From positions 11,471,292 through 11,535,291 of the forward strand of contig CM012955.1 in NCBI GenBank assembly GCA_000181795.3: a DNA stretch of 64,000 nucleotides, read 5' to 3'. Of the stretch, positions 54,441 through 64,000 are shown piece after piece. Each line of letters begins with the position of its first letter. Position 1 is the stretch's first letter. This DNA is from Trichinella spiralis (lineage: Eukaryota; Nematoda; Enoplea; Trichinellida; Trichinellidae). The notes beneath the pieces were generated by a model that was not told the DNA's origin, did no database searches, and saw only the letters and a program-made list of their open reading frames with translations. The translations under genes and the position numbers were made by a program.

Positions 54441-56329
54441 GTAATTTTCACAATAGCTTCGACTTCTTCTGGGTTAATTTCGACGTTGCTTATCTGTTGG
54501 TTTTTTCTTCTTTTTATTGTGATGTGGTGTTGGGAGCAAAATAAATTTTTATTTTGTTTTTGAAATAATGGAGAAAATGAATTCATAGGAAAAGTATTTG
54601 CATTGTGTGCATGCATGCAGTTCGTTGTGGAAACATTTCTTGCACGACTTTTGAACCGAATAATTGGAAATTCAGAAAATTTGTCATTTTAATTTTCTAC
54701 TATAATATTAGACTTAGTGAATAATATTATATTTAAATTGTATAACAGTGGACTGGATAAGCTGTAGATGAATGCAGATTTACGCTGACGTTTGTTTTTT
54801 TCCATTGAAACTTTTCAAGTACGGTAGTGAAGTTATTTATGTGATGATCATTATTATGGCAGCTTTTACGAACAAAACATACTTGCGTGTTAAACACTGT
54901 TCATCCCTCTTGAATATAGTAGGGTCATTTTTGTTTTTCTGCTAATTGGCACGTGCGAGTGTGTAGATGTTTTGTGATTTGAGTTCTGTCTGCTGTGTAC
55001 AGTTCTGAATAAAATTGATTTAACCAGGCATTTGTTGCGTTGGTTTGATTTTGACGTAAGATGTGGAAAAACGCTGAACACACAGTTATGAATTTTGATG
55101 ATGATTTTCAGGAAGTCGATATGTCGACTAGTTGTGAATCGTCGTTTTGGAAATAAATTACTATCCAATAGCCCGATTTTATGAACAGTTCAGTTTGGAA
55201 ACATGAAGCAGTAAACATCATCGGAAAGGAAAAATTGCATTGTGCAAATGTGGTAGCTTTGGATAACAAACACTCTATGTTAGTTTGTGTGATTTTAAAG
55301 ATAATACAGTCCGTCCTAATTATCATTGTACTGATAATAATAAATAGAATTTATGCCTCGCATATTTTTATATTTATATTAAATTTATACTGAAAAAAAC
55401 CACAACATGTCTGCAATGCGCCTTTAACTCTCCAATCTGTATGTTGACTAGAAACTGTCCCTTTTTCAATTAATTCATGCGAAGCGGCATCTGGAATACA
55501 GTTCATATCTCCACAGAGGCATATTTGCTATTCTGGATTCAGGAAACTGAAACATTAATTAGCGCAGATCAGTTTATAAAACAAATAAATATTCAACATG
55601 AAATGCAAATTTGTACACCACATAATACAGTTTCTAGTTCAGCAAGAGTTTGGTAAATCAAACTTACCTTCTCTTTTAGTGATTTAAATACATTATTAAG
55701 GTGTAAAATACAGATTACAATTTGCAGAAGTCATATATAATCATGCTCGCCTTTGGAATGTAAATGTGTATTGGCAATGCAAATCAACTTATCTGGCAAT
55801 AAAATGCTTCGATATGCCGTAACCTGAAATTTAAAAAATCCTTTCCAATAATAATAGAATTAACTGTCAATGTGTTTTTTCAAAACGTTCAAGTGAGAAA
55901 TAAAGAAGATTTTTATAAATTAATCACCAGTTGCCAACTAAATAAACGATGTCGAGCTATTTTACATTAATTTAGTGACCTAATTCAAATAAGGTGTGTT
56001 TTATTATTTATTATTGTCCAGGTGAATGTAAGCAGTTTTCTTTCTTTTTTGGTGCAGTATAAGTGGTAAATATGTTTTGCAAAGGAAAAAAACTTGTAGC
56101 AGATGCAGGCCGACAACTAACAACTGCTGTGCTTCTCTAGATAACGAAGAAGAGGAAGAAGAACAAAGCTACCGTAAGCCGACCGGTACTTGAATATCAG
56201 GAAGGAGTACGGTGGAACGGATTATTATTAGCAGCGAGTCTGGTGTCTGGCGTTTGCGATATACGGTGGTGGTCGTTGTTGCTATTGTGAATAAATACTG
56301 TATTCTTGTTCTGTGCTTTGAGTGCGAGA
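54441..56329. other. intergenic downstream of UPF1
   Basis: AT-rich with short unsupported frames on both strands. Nothing resembling a domain, RNA or mobile-element gene. Confidence 0.55.
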
Positions 56330-56539
56330 ATGTTACCAACAAAGCGTGAATTAGGAAAAAGGGGCGGCAGGGCCGGTAGTAACCGGACGGACGATACAGA
56401 CGCGGAGATGAACTCGCAGGTCAACACCGGCGCGTCGCCATTCGGTGATGACTGTGACAGCAACCCTGTTGAGGCGACGAATGAGCCCGCCCGGGAGAAC
56501 GGCTTGTTACAAACTGCTAAGTCTTATCAATTAATATGA
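56330..56539 (+). CDS. small hydrophilic protein candidate
   Basis: A 69-codon frame from the ATG at 56330 to the TGA at 56537-56539. The DNA is GC-rich over about 200 bases, unlike the flanks. The peptide starts basic (MLPTKRELGKRGGRAG) and becomes acidic and Asn/Glu-rich, typical of a disordered protein. No signal peptide, membrane span or recognised motif. It may be a small gene, or the first exon of a transcript leading towards ALG2, 340 bp downstream. On the opposite strand an 88-codon frame also exists, but it starts away from any plausible leader. Confidence 0.4.
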   Translation: MLPTKRELGKRGGRAGSNRTDDTDAEMNSQVNTGASPFGDDCDSNPVEATNEPARENGLLQTAKSYQLI

Positions 56540-56878
56540 GATTTATAATTATAGTAATTACGTTGTAATGGCCTTTTTATATTGATAAAATGTTTACCAA
56601 TATAAAAATTAATGTAGAACAATGATTATACTGCAAACCCAGTTTTGCTTATTTTTGCTGTTTTTACAGTAAGTTTATTGAACCTTACCATCATATAGCA
56701 TACTATAATACCGACTTGTTCATTTACATTTATTTTAATTTAAAGCTTTGACGAAATAAATTAGTGGGTACATCATTACTTTTTGAGAGTTTTATATTTT
56801 AATTCTATATTAATATTTTTTAACAGTTCTTGGTCGTCGGTGTAAATAAGAATTTTGTAACAGCGTTATTTGCTTGCA

Positions 56879-58739
56879 ATGTGTGAAAAGGGTCGAATTG
56901 CATTTCTTCATCCCGATCTTGGCATTGGAGGGGCCGAAAGGTTAGTTGTTGATGCAGCTTTATCGCTGAAAAAATCTGGTTATGATGTTTGCCTTTTTAC
57001 TTCTCACCACGACCTGCAGCACTGTTTTCCTGAAACGGCAAATGGAACTCTCAGTGTTGTTGTATCTGGTGATTTTATTCCCCGTTCTATATTTGGAAAA
57101 TGTAACGCTGTATGTGCATATTTACGTATGATATGGCTTGGTCTATTTGTGTTGCTTTTTTCGAAATTTCGTTTTGATGTTGCATTTGTGGACCAAATAT
57201 CTGTCGTTGTTCCACTTTTACGTTTGTTTAGTCGAGGGAAGATCATTTTCTATTGTCACTTTCCCGATCAGCTACTCAGTGAACGATCGTCTATAGTGAA
57301 ATCTTTTTATCGATTTCCAATTGATCAGTTAGAAGATTATTCTACAAGCATTGCTCATTGCATTCTTGTAAACAGCAAATTTACACGTGAGTATTTTATT
57401 GTTGAATGTTATGAAAATTCATTGATTGTGAGCATGCTGAACTTATGCATCTTATTTCTAATCGATTTGTGTAATTATTATTTATTTGCATTATTTATTA
57501 TATATATGTATAATTTATTTAGACTTTATTTTAAGCCCTGAATGATAATGTTTGATGCTTGATGATATGAAATTACTATTGATAAAATGTGAAATATGCA
57601 TTATCATTCCTTATCTAAAATTTTTTTGCTGTTTTAGTTTATTTATAATATTGGGATTTAAAAAATTGTTTAAATTTTAATTATTATTGATTTACAGTTA
57701 TTTGCTTTCCAATACGAGAAGGAAGAAAATTGCTTTTGAACGTTTGGATGGGTTAGTTACGTTCGTAAGACTTTTAAATATCATTTGCAAGCAAGATATT
57801 GCGTATATCGCAATGTAAGCGGAATAACATGAAAACAGTAATAGTGGTTCTGGTTCTTAGAATGTAATAAGAGTTTTATTATGAAATTGTTTTTCTTTAA
57901 TTTAATATGAACTTTTGTATTGTATTGTTTTGTTTTGTATTTAGACGAGGTATGCCGTAAAACGTTCAAGTCATTTGAAAGACATTCGTGTGTGCATGTA
58001 TTGTATCCAAGTTTTAATGCCTCATTATTGTCGGTTGAAAAGTTATCGCCGATTTCTGAAACTGTGGTACCACGAAATCGAAAATACTATTTTTTGTCTT
58101 TGAATCGGTTCGAGCCGAAAAAAAATGTCGAATTAGCTATTTATGCATTCCGTAAGTAGATGGTGGTTGTTTTCTTCTTGCTTTTTGATTGGGGTTTGAT
58201 AACATTTGATGTGACTTTTAGTAAATTTGCGAGAAACCTTGACTGAAGAGTACAGAGACGCAGTGCAGCTAGTTGTTGCCGGTGGATATGATCCACAGTT
58301 GAAGATAAATTTGGATTATTTTGCACATCTGTTGAAGTTGTGTAAAAGATTACATTTAAATAATTTTGTTTCATTTGTCGAATCACCCACGGAAGAACTG
58401 AAAATATCATTGATTTCAAATTGTACTGCACTGCTATATACACCATCGAATGAACATTTTGGTATTGTGCCATTGGAGGCAATGTATTGTCAGGTGCCGG
58501 TGATTGCATGCAATTCAGGAGGTCCAATGGAAACTGTTTTGCATGAAAAAACTGGCTATTTAGTTCCTTCTGACCCTCAAGCATTTGCTGATGTGATGAT
58601 AAAATTTGTTGAAGATGCAACACTGAAAACCAAATTTGGTCAAGCTGGACGTGAGTGGGTTTTGAAAAAATTTGGCCCTGATCAGTTTGATTTTCAGTTG
58701 TGTAAAATTGTCGACGACATGCTGAACAGTGCCTGCTGA
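56879..58739 (+). CDS. ALG2: ALG2 alpha-1,3/1,6-mannosyltransferase
   Basis: Three exons, 56879-57388, about 57944-58151 and about 58222-58739, encode about 411 residues (human ALG2 416). N-terminal GT-B half: FLHPDLGIGGAERLVVDAAL, CAYLRMIW, FVDQISVVVPLL, IIFYCHFPDQLL, PIDQLEDYST, CILVNSKFT. C-terminal half: VLYPSFNASLL, LSLNRFEPKKNVELAIYAF, LVVAGGYD, ISNCTALLYTPSNEHFGIVPLEAMYCQVPVIACNSGGPMETV, which is the nucleotide-sugar binding EX7E region of family GT4. The enzyme adds the second and third mannoses to the dolichol-linked oligosaccharide on the cytosolic ER face. An ORF in another frame on the minus strand at 58141-58749 is a shadow. DHRS1 starts 212 bases after the stop, in the same direction. 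Confidence 0.95.
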
Positions 58740-58951
58740 TTTGCACCATTCCTCATTATATATTCTTATTTATTTTTTTTGGTATCCTTATAAATATTCT
58801 TGTAATTATTTACAGTAGAAGTTGGAGGAAAGAGAAAGTAATTTGTGTTCTTTTTGTGCTTATTTCGTTTGTTCGAACAGCTTTACACTGCTGTCACGTG
58901 ATCCTTATTGTGTTGATGTTATAACTTATTCAATTGTTGGTTGCAGTGGAG

Positions 58952-60728
58952 ATGCTGAGTGGACGAGTTGCTTTGGTAACCGGAGCGTCTCGGGGCATTG
59001 GGCGTGGCGTAGCGTTGCAACTCGGCGAAGCTGGTGCCACAGTTTACATTACAAGTAATGAATTTCAAGTTTTCTTCTGCTGTATTTGTTGAGAAACTAT
59101 TTTTAGGTCGTCCTGTTGACAAATCTGACAGTTCTGAAATTGCTGATTTGCCTACACTTGAGAAAACTGCTGAAGAAGTATATATTTTATTATTTATAAA
59201 GAAATTTTTTTCAGAATTATAGCGGTTTGGTTCAAACATATTATATATTGCATTTATCCTGCGTTCTAATATACTGTAGTAGTAGTACGATACTCGAAGT
59301 AAAATCTGCCTAAGCGCTACAGAATATTCAGTAATTTTAGAAATTAGTTTGCTTTTGAAAAGTAAGAGCAAATTTAAGCATATTTTGAATAAACATAAAA
59401 GCAAATGTTTAATGAAAATTTTGCGATTTGTATTTTATTTGAAAAATATTTATTGCATGTCATTTGGAAACAGAGATAAGTAATGCGCATATTCAGGTAA
59501 ACGGAAGGGGTGGTAAAGCGATTGCAGTTTATTGTGACCATTCCAAAGATGAGGAGATTAAAGCATTGTTTCAAAGAATTGAAGAAGAACAAAATGGTCA
59601 GCTTGACATATTGGTAAACAACGCCTATTCAGGAATAAAGGTAATTAGTATTCCATCTTGTCATCAATTAATTAATATATATAATTAATAATTATTATTT
59701 TGAAATTTTTATTGAAAAATAGGCAATTGCGAATTGCATTGGAAAAAAATTTTGGGAATGTGAACCAGAGATTTGGGATGATATTAATAATACTGGACTT
59801 CGAAATCATTACATATGTTCCGTATATGCGGCAAGATTGATGGTACCGAGAAAAAGTGGACTTATTGTGACAATTTCATCAGTTGGCGGTTTACGTTATT
59901 TATTTAATGTACCATATGGCGTTGGAAAAGCAGCAGTATGTTTGTTGTAAACAATATGTATATATGATTATTGCTTAAATAATATTCCCGAATAGTGCGA
60001 TCGAATGGCTGTCGACTGTGCAGAAGAGCTCAAAGCTGAAAATGTAGCTTACATAAGCATTTGGCCAGGTGCTGTTCAGACAGAATTGATTTTGAATAAT
60101 TTGGATACAGTGAGCGAAATGGCAGTTGGTAGTTTCGACAAAGTAATCAGAATATATATCGTGTTCTGCTGTATTATATTATATTATATTATATTATATT
60201 ATATTATATTATATTATATTATATTATATTATATTGTATTATATTATATTGTATTATTAGTCTTTGTATTCAGTAAAGTTAAACTGCTTTTCAGGAAACG
60301 GTAAAAAACATCTTCATCAATGGAGAAAGCACTGAATATGTTGGCAAAGCAGTTGTTCATCTCGCAGCGGGTAATTATTATTTTCGTAAAACATATCTGC
60401 AAATGGATTGCATTTATTATTGCATTTGATAATGGCAGACAAAGATGTAATTAAACGAACTGGGCGTGTTTACTTTACTGCTGACATTGGACGAGAATAT
60501 GGTTTCGTAGACGTGAACAGTAAGAAACTTCAGTAGTCAGATAAAAATTTATTTTTTGTCATTCAGCTTTTAAGCATTATAATTTATTTTATAGATAGAT
60601 CAATAAATAGCATACGCTCGTTGAAACACATATTGTCGATGAGTAATTATCGTAAGATGGCGTGGGCAGTACCTGCTTGGATTCGCATACCAGGTTGGCT
60701 TATGACGGCCGCTTGTTCGAAGTTATAA
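58952..60728 (+). CDS. DHRS1: DHRS1-type short-chain dehydrogenase/reductase
   Basis: Eight exons from [34 protein letters not shown] (58952) to ACSKL and a TAA at 60726-60728, about 320 residues. Cofactor site [14 protein letters not shown] (NNAG-like), catalytic Ser in SSVGGL, and YGVGKAA with the YxxxK pair. [10 protein letters not shown] matches the DHRS1 substrate loop and distinguishes it from generic SDRs. DHRS1 is an ER-associated NAD(P)H oxidoreductase acting on steroids and xenobiotics in mammals; the substrate here is unknown. An acceptor gttggttgcag ends six bases before the ATG and the gene follows ALG2 closely, suggesting a spliced-leader or operon arrangement. The C-terminus ([13 protein letters not shown]) is hydrophobic as in the human protein. 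Confidence 0.93.
60172..60256. repeat. (ATTAT)n pentanucleotide array in DHRS1 intron
   Basis: About sixteen tandem five-base units with a few T-to-G/C changes, in the intron after SFDK. Same unit and strand orientation as the array at 37493-37572. Confidence 0.9.
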
Positions 60729-63060
60729 GTAATGAGAAAAAGATATAAATATAAAACCTTATTAAATAATAGAGAAATGGAATATTTCCTTTTATATAAA
60801 CTGTTATGAAATGTTTCAAAATGGAAGAATTATTATATGATAAATTGATTACTTCTGAAAAATTGATTTCAGGCTATTAACCAAAATTGTAATTTTGAGT
60901 TGAAATAAGTGTTCCATTATTAGCAGCTGTTGCTTGTCGATTTATCTTTTTGAGCTCAACTGTTCAAGCTTATAGCCTATGAAATTTTGAAATATTCGGG
61001 AAAATTTTATTCTCATCAAAATGACTTGAATTGCTTTGAATCGATCAGAAACGAATAGAGAACTGCTACAAACTTATCTACACTCTTCCTAGTTGCCTAT
61101 TCGTCCAGAATATCTACAACACATTTTTAGCATCTTGAAATGTATTTTTCTTTTTTCTTTTTTTTAAGTCGATTACTGTAACAAATAAAAAGTGATAAAT
61201 TTTCAATTAAGAAAAAAATTGCACTTTTAATTCATCGATGCATTAACTAAAAGAAAAAGTCCAATAATAGGCAAGGACCAAACTCTTTTGTTATGCAATT
61301 CTTCATCAGTCACAGTAAAGTAAATAGCATTGCACACACAACGCACATCGTTCAACATCAATCACTGCAACTGAATAGACATAAGTGAACGGAGAACAAC
61401 AAAGTGCAAATTTCCATGAAACCATTCTCAAGCAAGCAGGAAACAAGTGTTTGCTATATTTATAACGATACATAAGCAATGTGCCAAATTTAGAGGTCCA
61501 TTATTCCACAACTACTAGACACATTCCCACAACAAACTTTGCAAAACATTATCATTAATCAATGCAAATGCCAGAAGAGCGAATTTCGAAAAAAGTTGTT
61601 TCGTAGTTCTTCAAAGAAAACAAGTCTATAGTCTATAGCCTATGAAATTTGCAATTTGTGAGAAAATTCTTGGAATCCAAAAATGGACTTTATGGGCATC
61701 AATCGATCGGAATTGAATAGAGAAGTACAACAAATTTATCCCCGCAATTCCTAGTTACATGGTTCTCGAGATATCCCAAATCAAGTGGCTCGCTTAACTA
61801 TGTATTGAGATAGAAAAAGTGCGAAATTTAAAAGCAAATTATTCCACAATAACTGGACAAATTTCGTCCAAACCCTGCATTTCTTATTGCCGAGCAATGA
61901 AAAATGTACAGTAGCCACATTTATCAGCAGAAATGAAGAAAATAAAAATTTGCATGCGAGGTCGTTTGCTTTATTGACATAATAGAAATCATTTCAGTTT
62001 GAGGGCGTCCGTGGATGGTAGCTCAGTGTTTTGATTGGAAAATTGACTGAAGGCAAACATTGAAGCCGAACACTATTTTTGCTTTTAATTCATTATTATT
62101 TTTTGGAATAATTTCTAAAAAATAATTTTTCAATCAACATCCAAAGAACATGAATATCAAAAACGAGAATACAGCGCATTTAGCAGTAAGTGGCAGATTT
62201 TTATTCCTAAGTTTTAATCAGTTAACAATATAATTGAGAATCGATATTGAGCATAATTTCTCAATATATTTTCTATGAAAAATTCTCAACATGAGGTGAC
62301 ATTATAAACGCCAAATTTCCGTACAGCTAAGTTGGATAAAATACACCCTGTACGCATTGTTTATATATTATTAAAATATGGTCTTTCGCAAATCACCTTT
62401 GCAATAGCTAACATGCACATTCAATTGACCATAAGCAAGCTTTTGCCCGGAAATTGTTCACTTAAAATTAGCCTCATTTCAGCTACTTGTTTTTCTGATT
62501 TAAGAAAATTTTCAAAAATACGTAGGTGTGTTTTGTCTAAATGAATTTTGCTTTGTTATGGCGTTTTTTGTCAGATAGTTTATATTTTGACTGAATTGTA
62601 AACGTCAAGGTCATTTTTAAATTTTCAAATAGTCGCTTTTTTATTGGTAGAATTGAAGAAGTGCATTTCTTCGGTTCATATTGTAACGTGGCTTAGCTTA
62701 GAATTTACCTTCAGCCAAAACTTCTAACACACTAAAAACCGGTTTCTAACGCTGCATTATGCAAATAAGGATCGTTACAACGCTGCCTTATCATCAATAA
62801 GGGTGCGTTTGTTTGTTTAATTTACGTGGCAATTGGTAGCATCGTTGAACGTTCTCTGAGTTCATTACGGGCGTTAAGTAGCTGCTGAAGGCCGCTTCAG
62901 ATTTACAGACAAGTATTCCACTTTTCTGCTTGTCATTTTTTTAAATTTTGTTTACTTATTTTGTGAACAATTATTTTTTAATTAGATAGCACTTTATTAT
63001 TATATTTGTTGTAAATCTATTTTGTGATAAAGTGAGGATAGTTTTGATTTAATATCATTA
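60729..63060. other. repeat-bearing intergenic region
   Basis: No gene is supported. Two diverged copies of a non-coding unit occur: one starts near 60970 and resumes near 61485 after a ~340 bp interruption, the other runs from about 61630 to 61850 (both have TATAGCCTATGAAATTT, then later an AAATTTA...ATTATTCCACAA block). A short segment at about 61128-61185 resembles FA2H intron 4. The POU octamer of repeat copy A is at 62759. Confidence 0.55.
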
Positions 63061-63066
63061 TTACAG

Positions 63067-63135
63067 GTTTAAAGAATGGAGCAAAGAAAATGTGAAAACA
63101 CGGACGGCACGAAGCAGAACAAGAGAAGGCAAAAG
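63067..63135 (+). CDS. first coding exon A of an unknown gene
   Basis: Exon between the acceptor attattacag and a donor GCAAAAGgtaaatg. ATG at 63076 opens 20 codons of a strongly charged peptide (MEQRKCENTDGTKQNKRRQK), Lys/Arg-rich like a nuclear-localisation stretch. The continuation is not visible. No family is recognised. The paralogous exon in copy B supports it being a real exon rather than chance. Confidence 0.45.
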
Positions 63136-63930
63136 GTAAATGTGATTTCTTGTGCATCTGTGAAGCAGGGCTAAGGATACTTCGAAAGGGTGAAGTTATT
63201 CCTTAGTTTAATAAAATGACCCAAGTTTGTAGTATGTAGTATATGAGTGAGATGTTTTTCACAGCAAAACTGTTCTTTTTGATTTTCATATTAAGATTAG
63301 GTATGACTTCATCTTTAGAAAGATTGAAAATTAATTAACTTTATTTTCACTTTAAATTATTTTTTTCAAATTTCACAGCATCAGAGACATTTGGTAAATT
63401 ACATCTTTTGTTTGATTAAGTTTGTTTGTCAGCATACGCATCGATTGTGCTTATATTTTAGTGAAAACATTATGCGATGAGTTCCATTTATGTAGGTCAT
63501 TCGCTGTGCTTGAGGTTTGAATTTTCCTAATTTCATAGCGTCCGGTTAGAATTAATTCCTCGTCCAGAAAATTTTCCAATCAACTCAAACCGATTTCTAT
63601 TGCTACAGTATGCAAATGAGTATCGCTTGAAAATTATCAATCAGTAATGGTGCGCTTGTTTGTTTGACTTGCGTGGCATGTAACAGCATCGTCAAACGTC
63701 AAACGTTCCCGTTAAGTAACTACTGAAGTCGGTTTTTAATTGTTGAAAGTATTTAAAGTTTTCTCGTTCTTACTTTTTTTCGAAACTCTCTGTATATAAT
63801 CATTTTGTTAAGGTTATCTTTAATTGAAAATCAGTTACTTCTTTCATTTCAAAATTCTTTGTTCAATTTTTTAATTCCACTGTGTAATAAAGTGCGAAAA
63901 GTTAAGATTTAACATTTACCATTCTTACAG

Positions 63931-64000
63931 ATATGATCAATGAAGAAAAGAAGAAGTGAAAACGCGGACAACACGAAGCATATCGCGGACGGCACGAAGC
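63931..64000 (+). CDS. first coding exon B, partial, runs off the window
   Basis: The ATG at 63940, ten bases after the acceptor ttcttacag, opens MKKRRSENADNTK followed by HIADGTK, so the AD-x-TK motif is doubled compared with exon A (ENTDGTK). It stays open to the window end. An earlier ATG at 63933 is in another frame and stops after eight codons. Relation to exon A indicates duplicated alternative first exons or a tandem gene family. Confidence 0.45.

Larger units (their letters stand above)
62650..64000 (+). repeat. diverged tandem repeat, ~850-865 bp unit, with promoter-like parts
   Basis: Copy A (about 62690-63140) and copy B (about 63545-64000) align over a shared order of landmarks: ATGCAAAT octamer (62759 / 63610), a GTGCG-TTTGTTTG block, a CGTTAAGTA.CT.CTGAAG block, an A/T-rich stretch, an acceptor TTACAG (63061 / 63925), an ATG exactly ten bases after it, and the 15-mer CGGACGGCACGAAGC (63101 / 63986). 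Copy B continues beyond the window. Confidence 0.85.

Noticed and set aside
58141-58749. 202-codon minus-strand frame
   Set aside because: Antisense to the last ALG2 exon, no recognisable domain.

Overview
The window is AT-rich nuclear DNA from an animal, very probably a nematode. Genes are split by many GT-AG introns, mostly 40-300 bp with some near 1 kb. The globin has the C-terminal signature of nematode glb proteins, a blmp-1 (PRDM1) orthologue is present, and several start codons lie just downstream of a pyrimidine-rich AG that could be a spliced-leader acceptor. Base composition and long gene-poor stretches make a basal (Enoplea / clade I) nematode a reasonable but unproven guess. Nothing prokaryotic or viral, no CRISPR and no rRNA or tRNA was seen.

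Left part (0-15 kb), all genes on the minus strand: a four-span PLP/M6-type proteolipid (134-946), a small Aurora/Polo-like kinase (2514-4403), the SET-plus-zinc-finger repressor blmp-1 (5187-7798), and the tail-anchored ERAD E2 enzyme UBE2J1/UBC6 (13187-15110). The 7.8-13.2 kb gap holds simple repeats, a TATA box with a possible first exon (plus), and a possible 5' exon (minus, 12.6 kb).

Middle (15-34 kb): a ~9 kb gene-poor region with one unrecognised two-exon candidate (22.2-23.4 kb). Then come a 510-residue globin with a long low-complexity N-terminus and a predicted myristoylation site (24785-26317), an intronless RNA polymerase II subunit RPB7 (27813-28331, minus), and the head-to-head chaperonin pair hsp10 (29785-30313, minus) and hsp60 (30651-33707, plus). 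The 337 bp between the chaperonin genes carry a perfect heat-shock element, a CRE palindrome and CCAAT boxes.

Right part (35-61 kb), all genes on the plus strand: SLC38A10-like amino-acid transporter, spliceosomal cyclophilin CWC27, fatty acid 2-hydroxylase, a UPF1/SMG-2 helicase for which no N-terminal CH domain could be found upstream, ALG2 mannosyltransferase, and a DHRS1-type short-chain dehydrogenase only 212 bp downstream of ALG2 (operon-like). The genes are mostly housekeeping functions: transcription, RNA surveillance, splicing, protein folding, ER glycosylation, ERAD and lipid modification.

Right end (62.6-64 kb): a diverged ~850-865 bp tandem repeat. Each copy has a POU octamer followed by an acceptor and an ATG exon for a short, charged, related peptide. 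This looks like a duplicated promoter/first exon of a gene that continues beyond the window, and it is one of the least explained pieces here. All intron-exon structures were read by eye, so splice coordinates are approximate unless stated.
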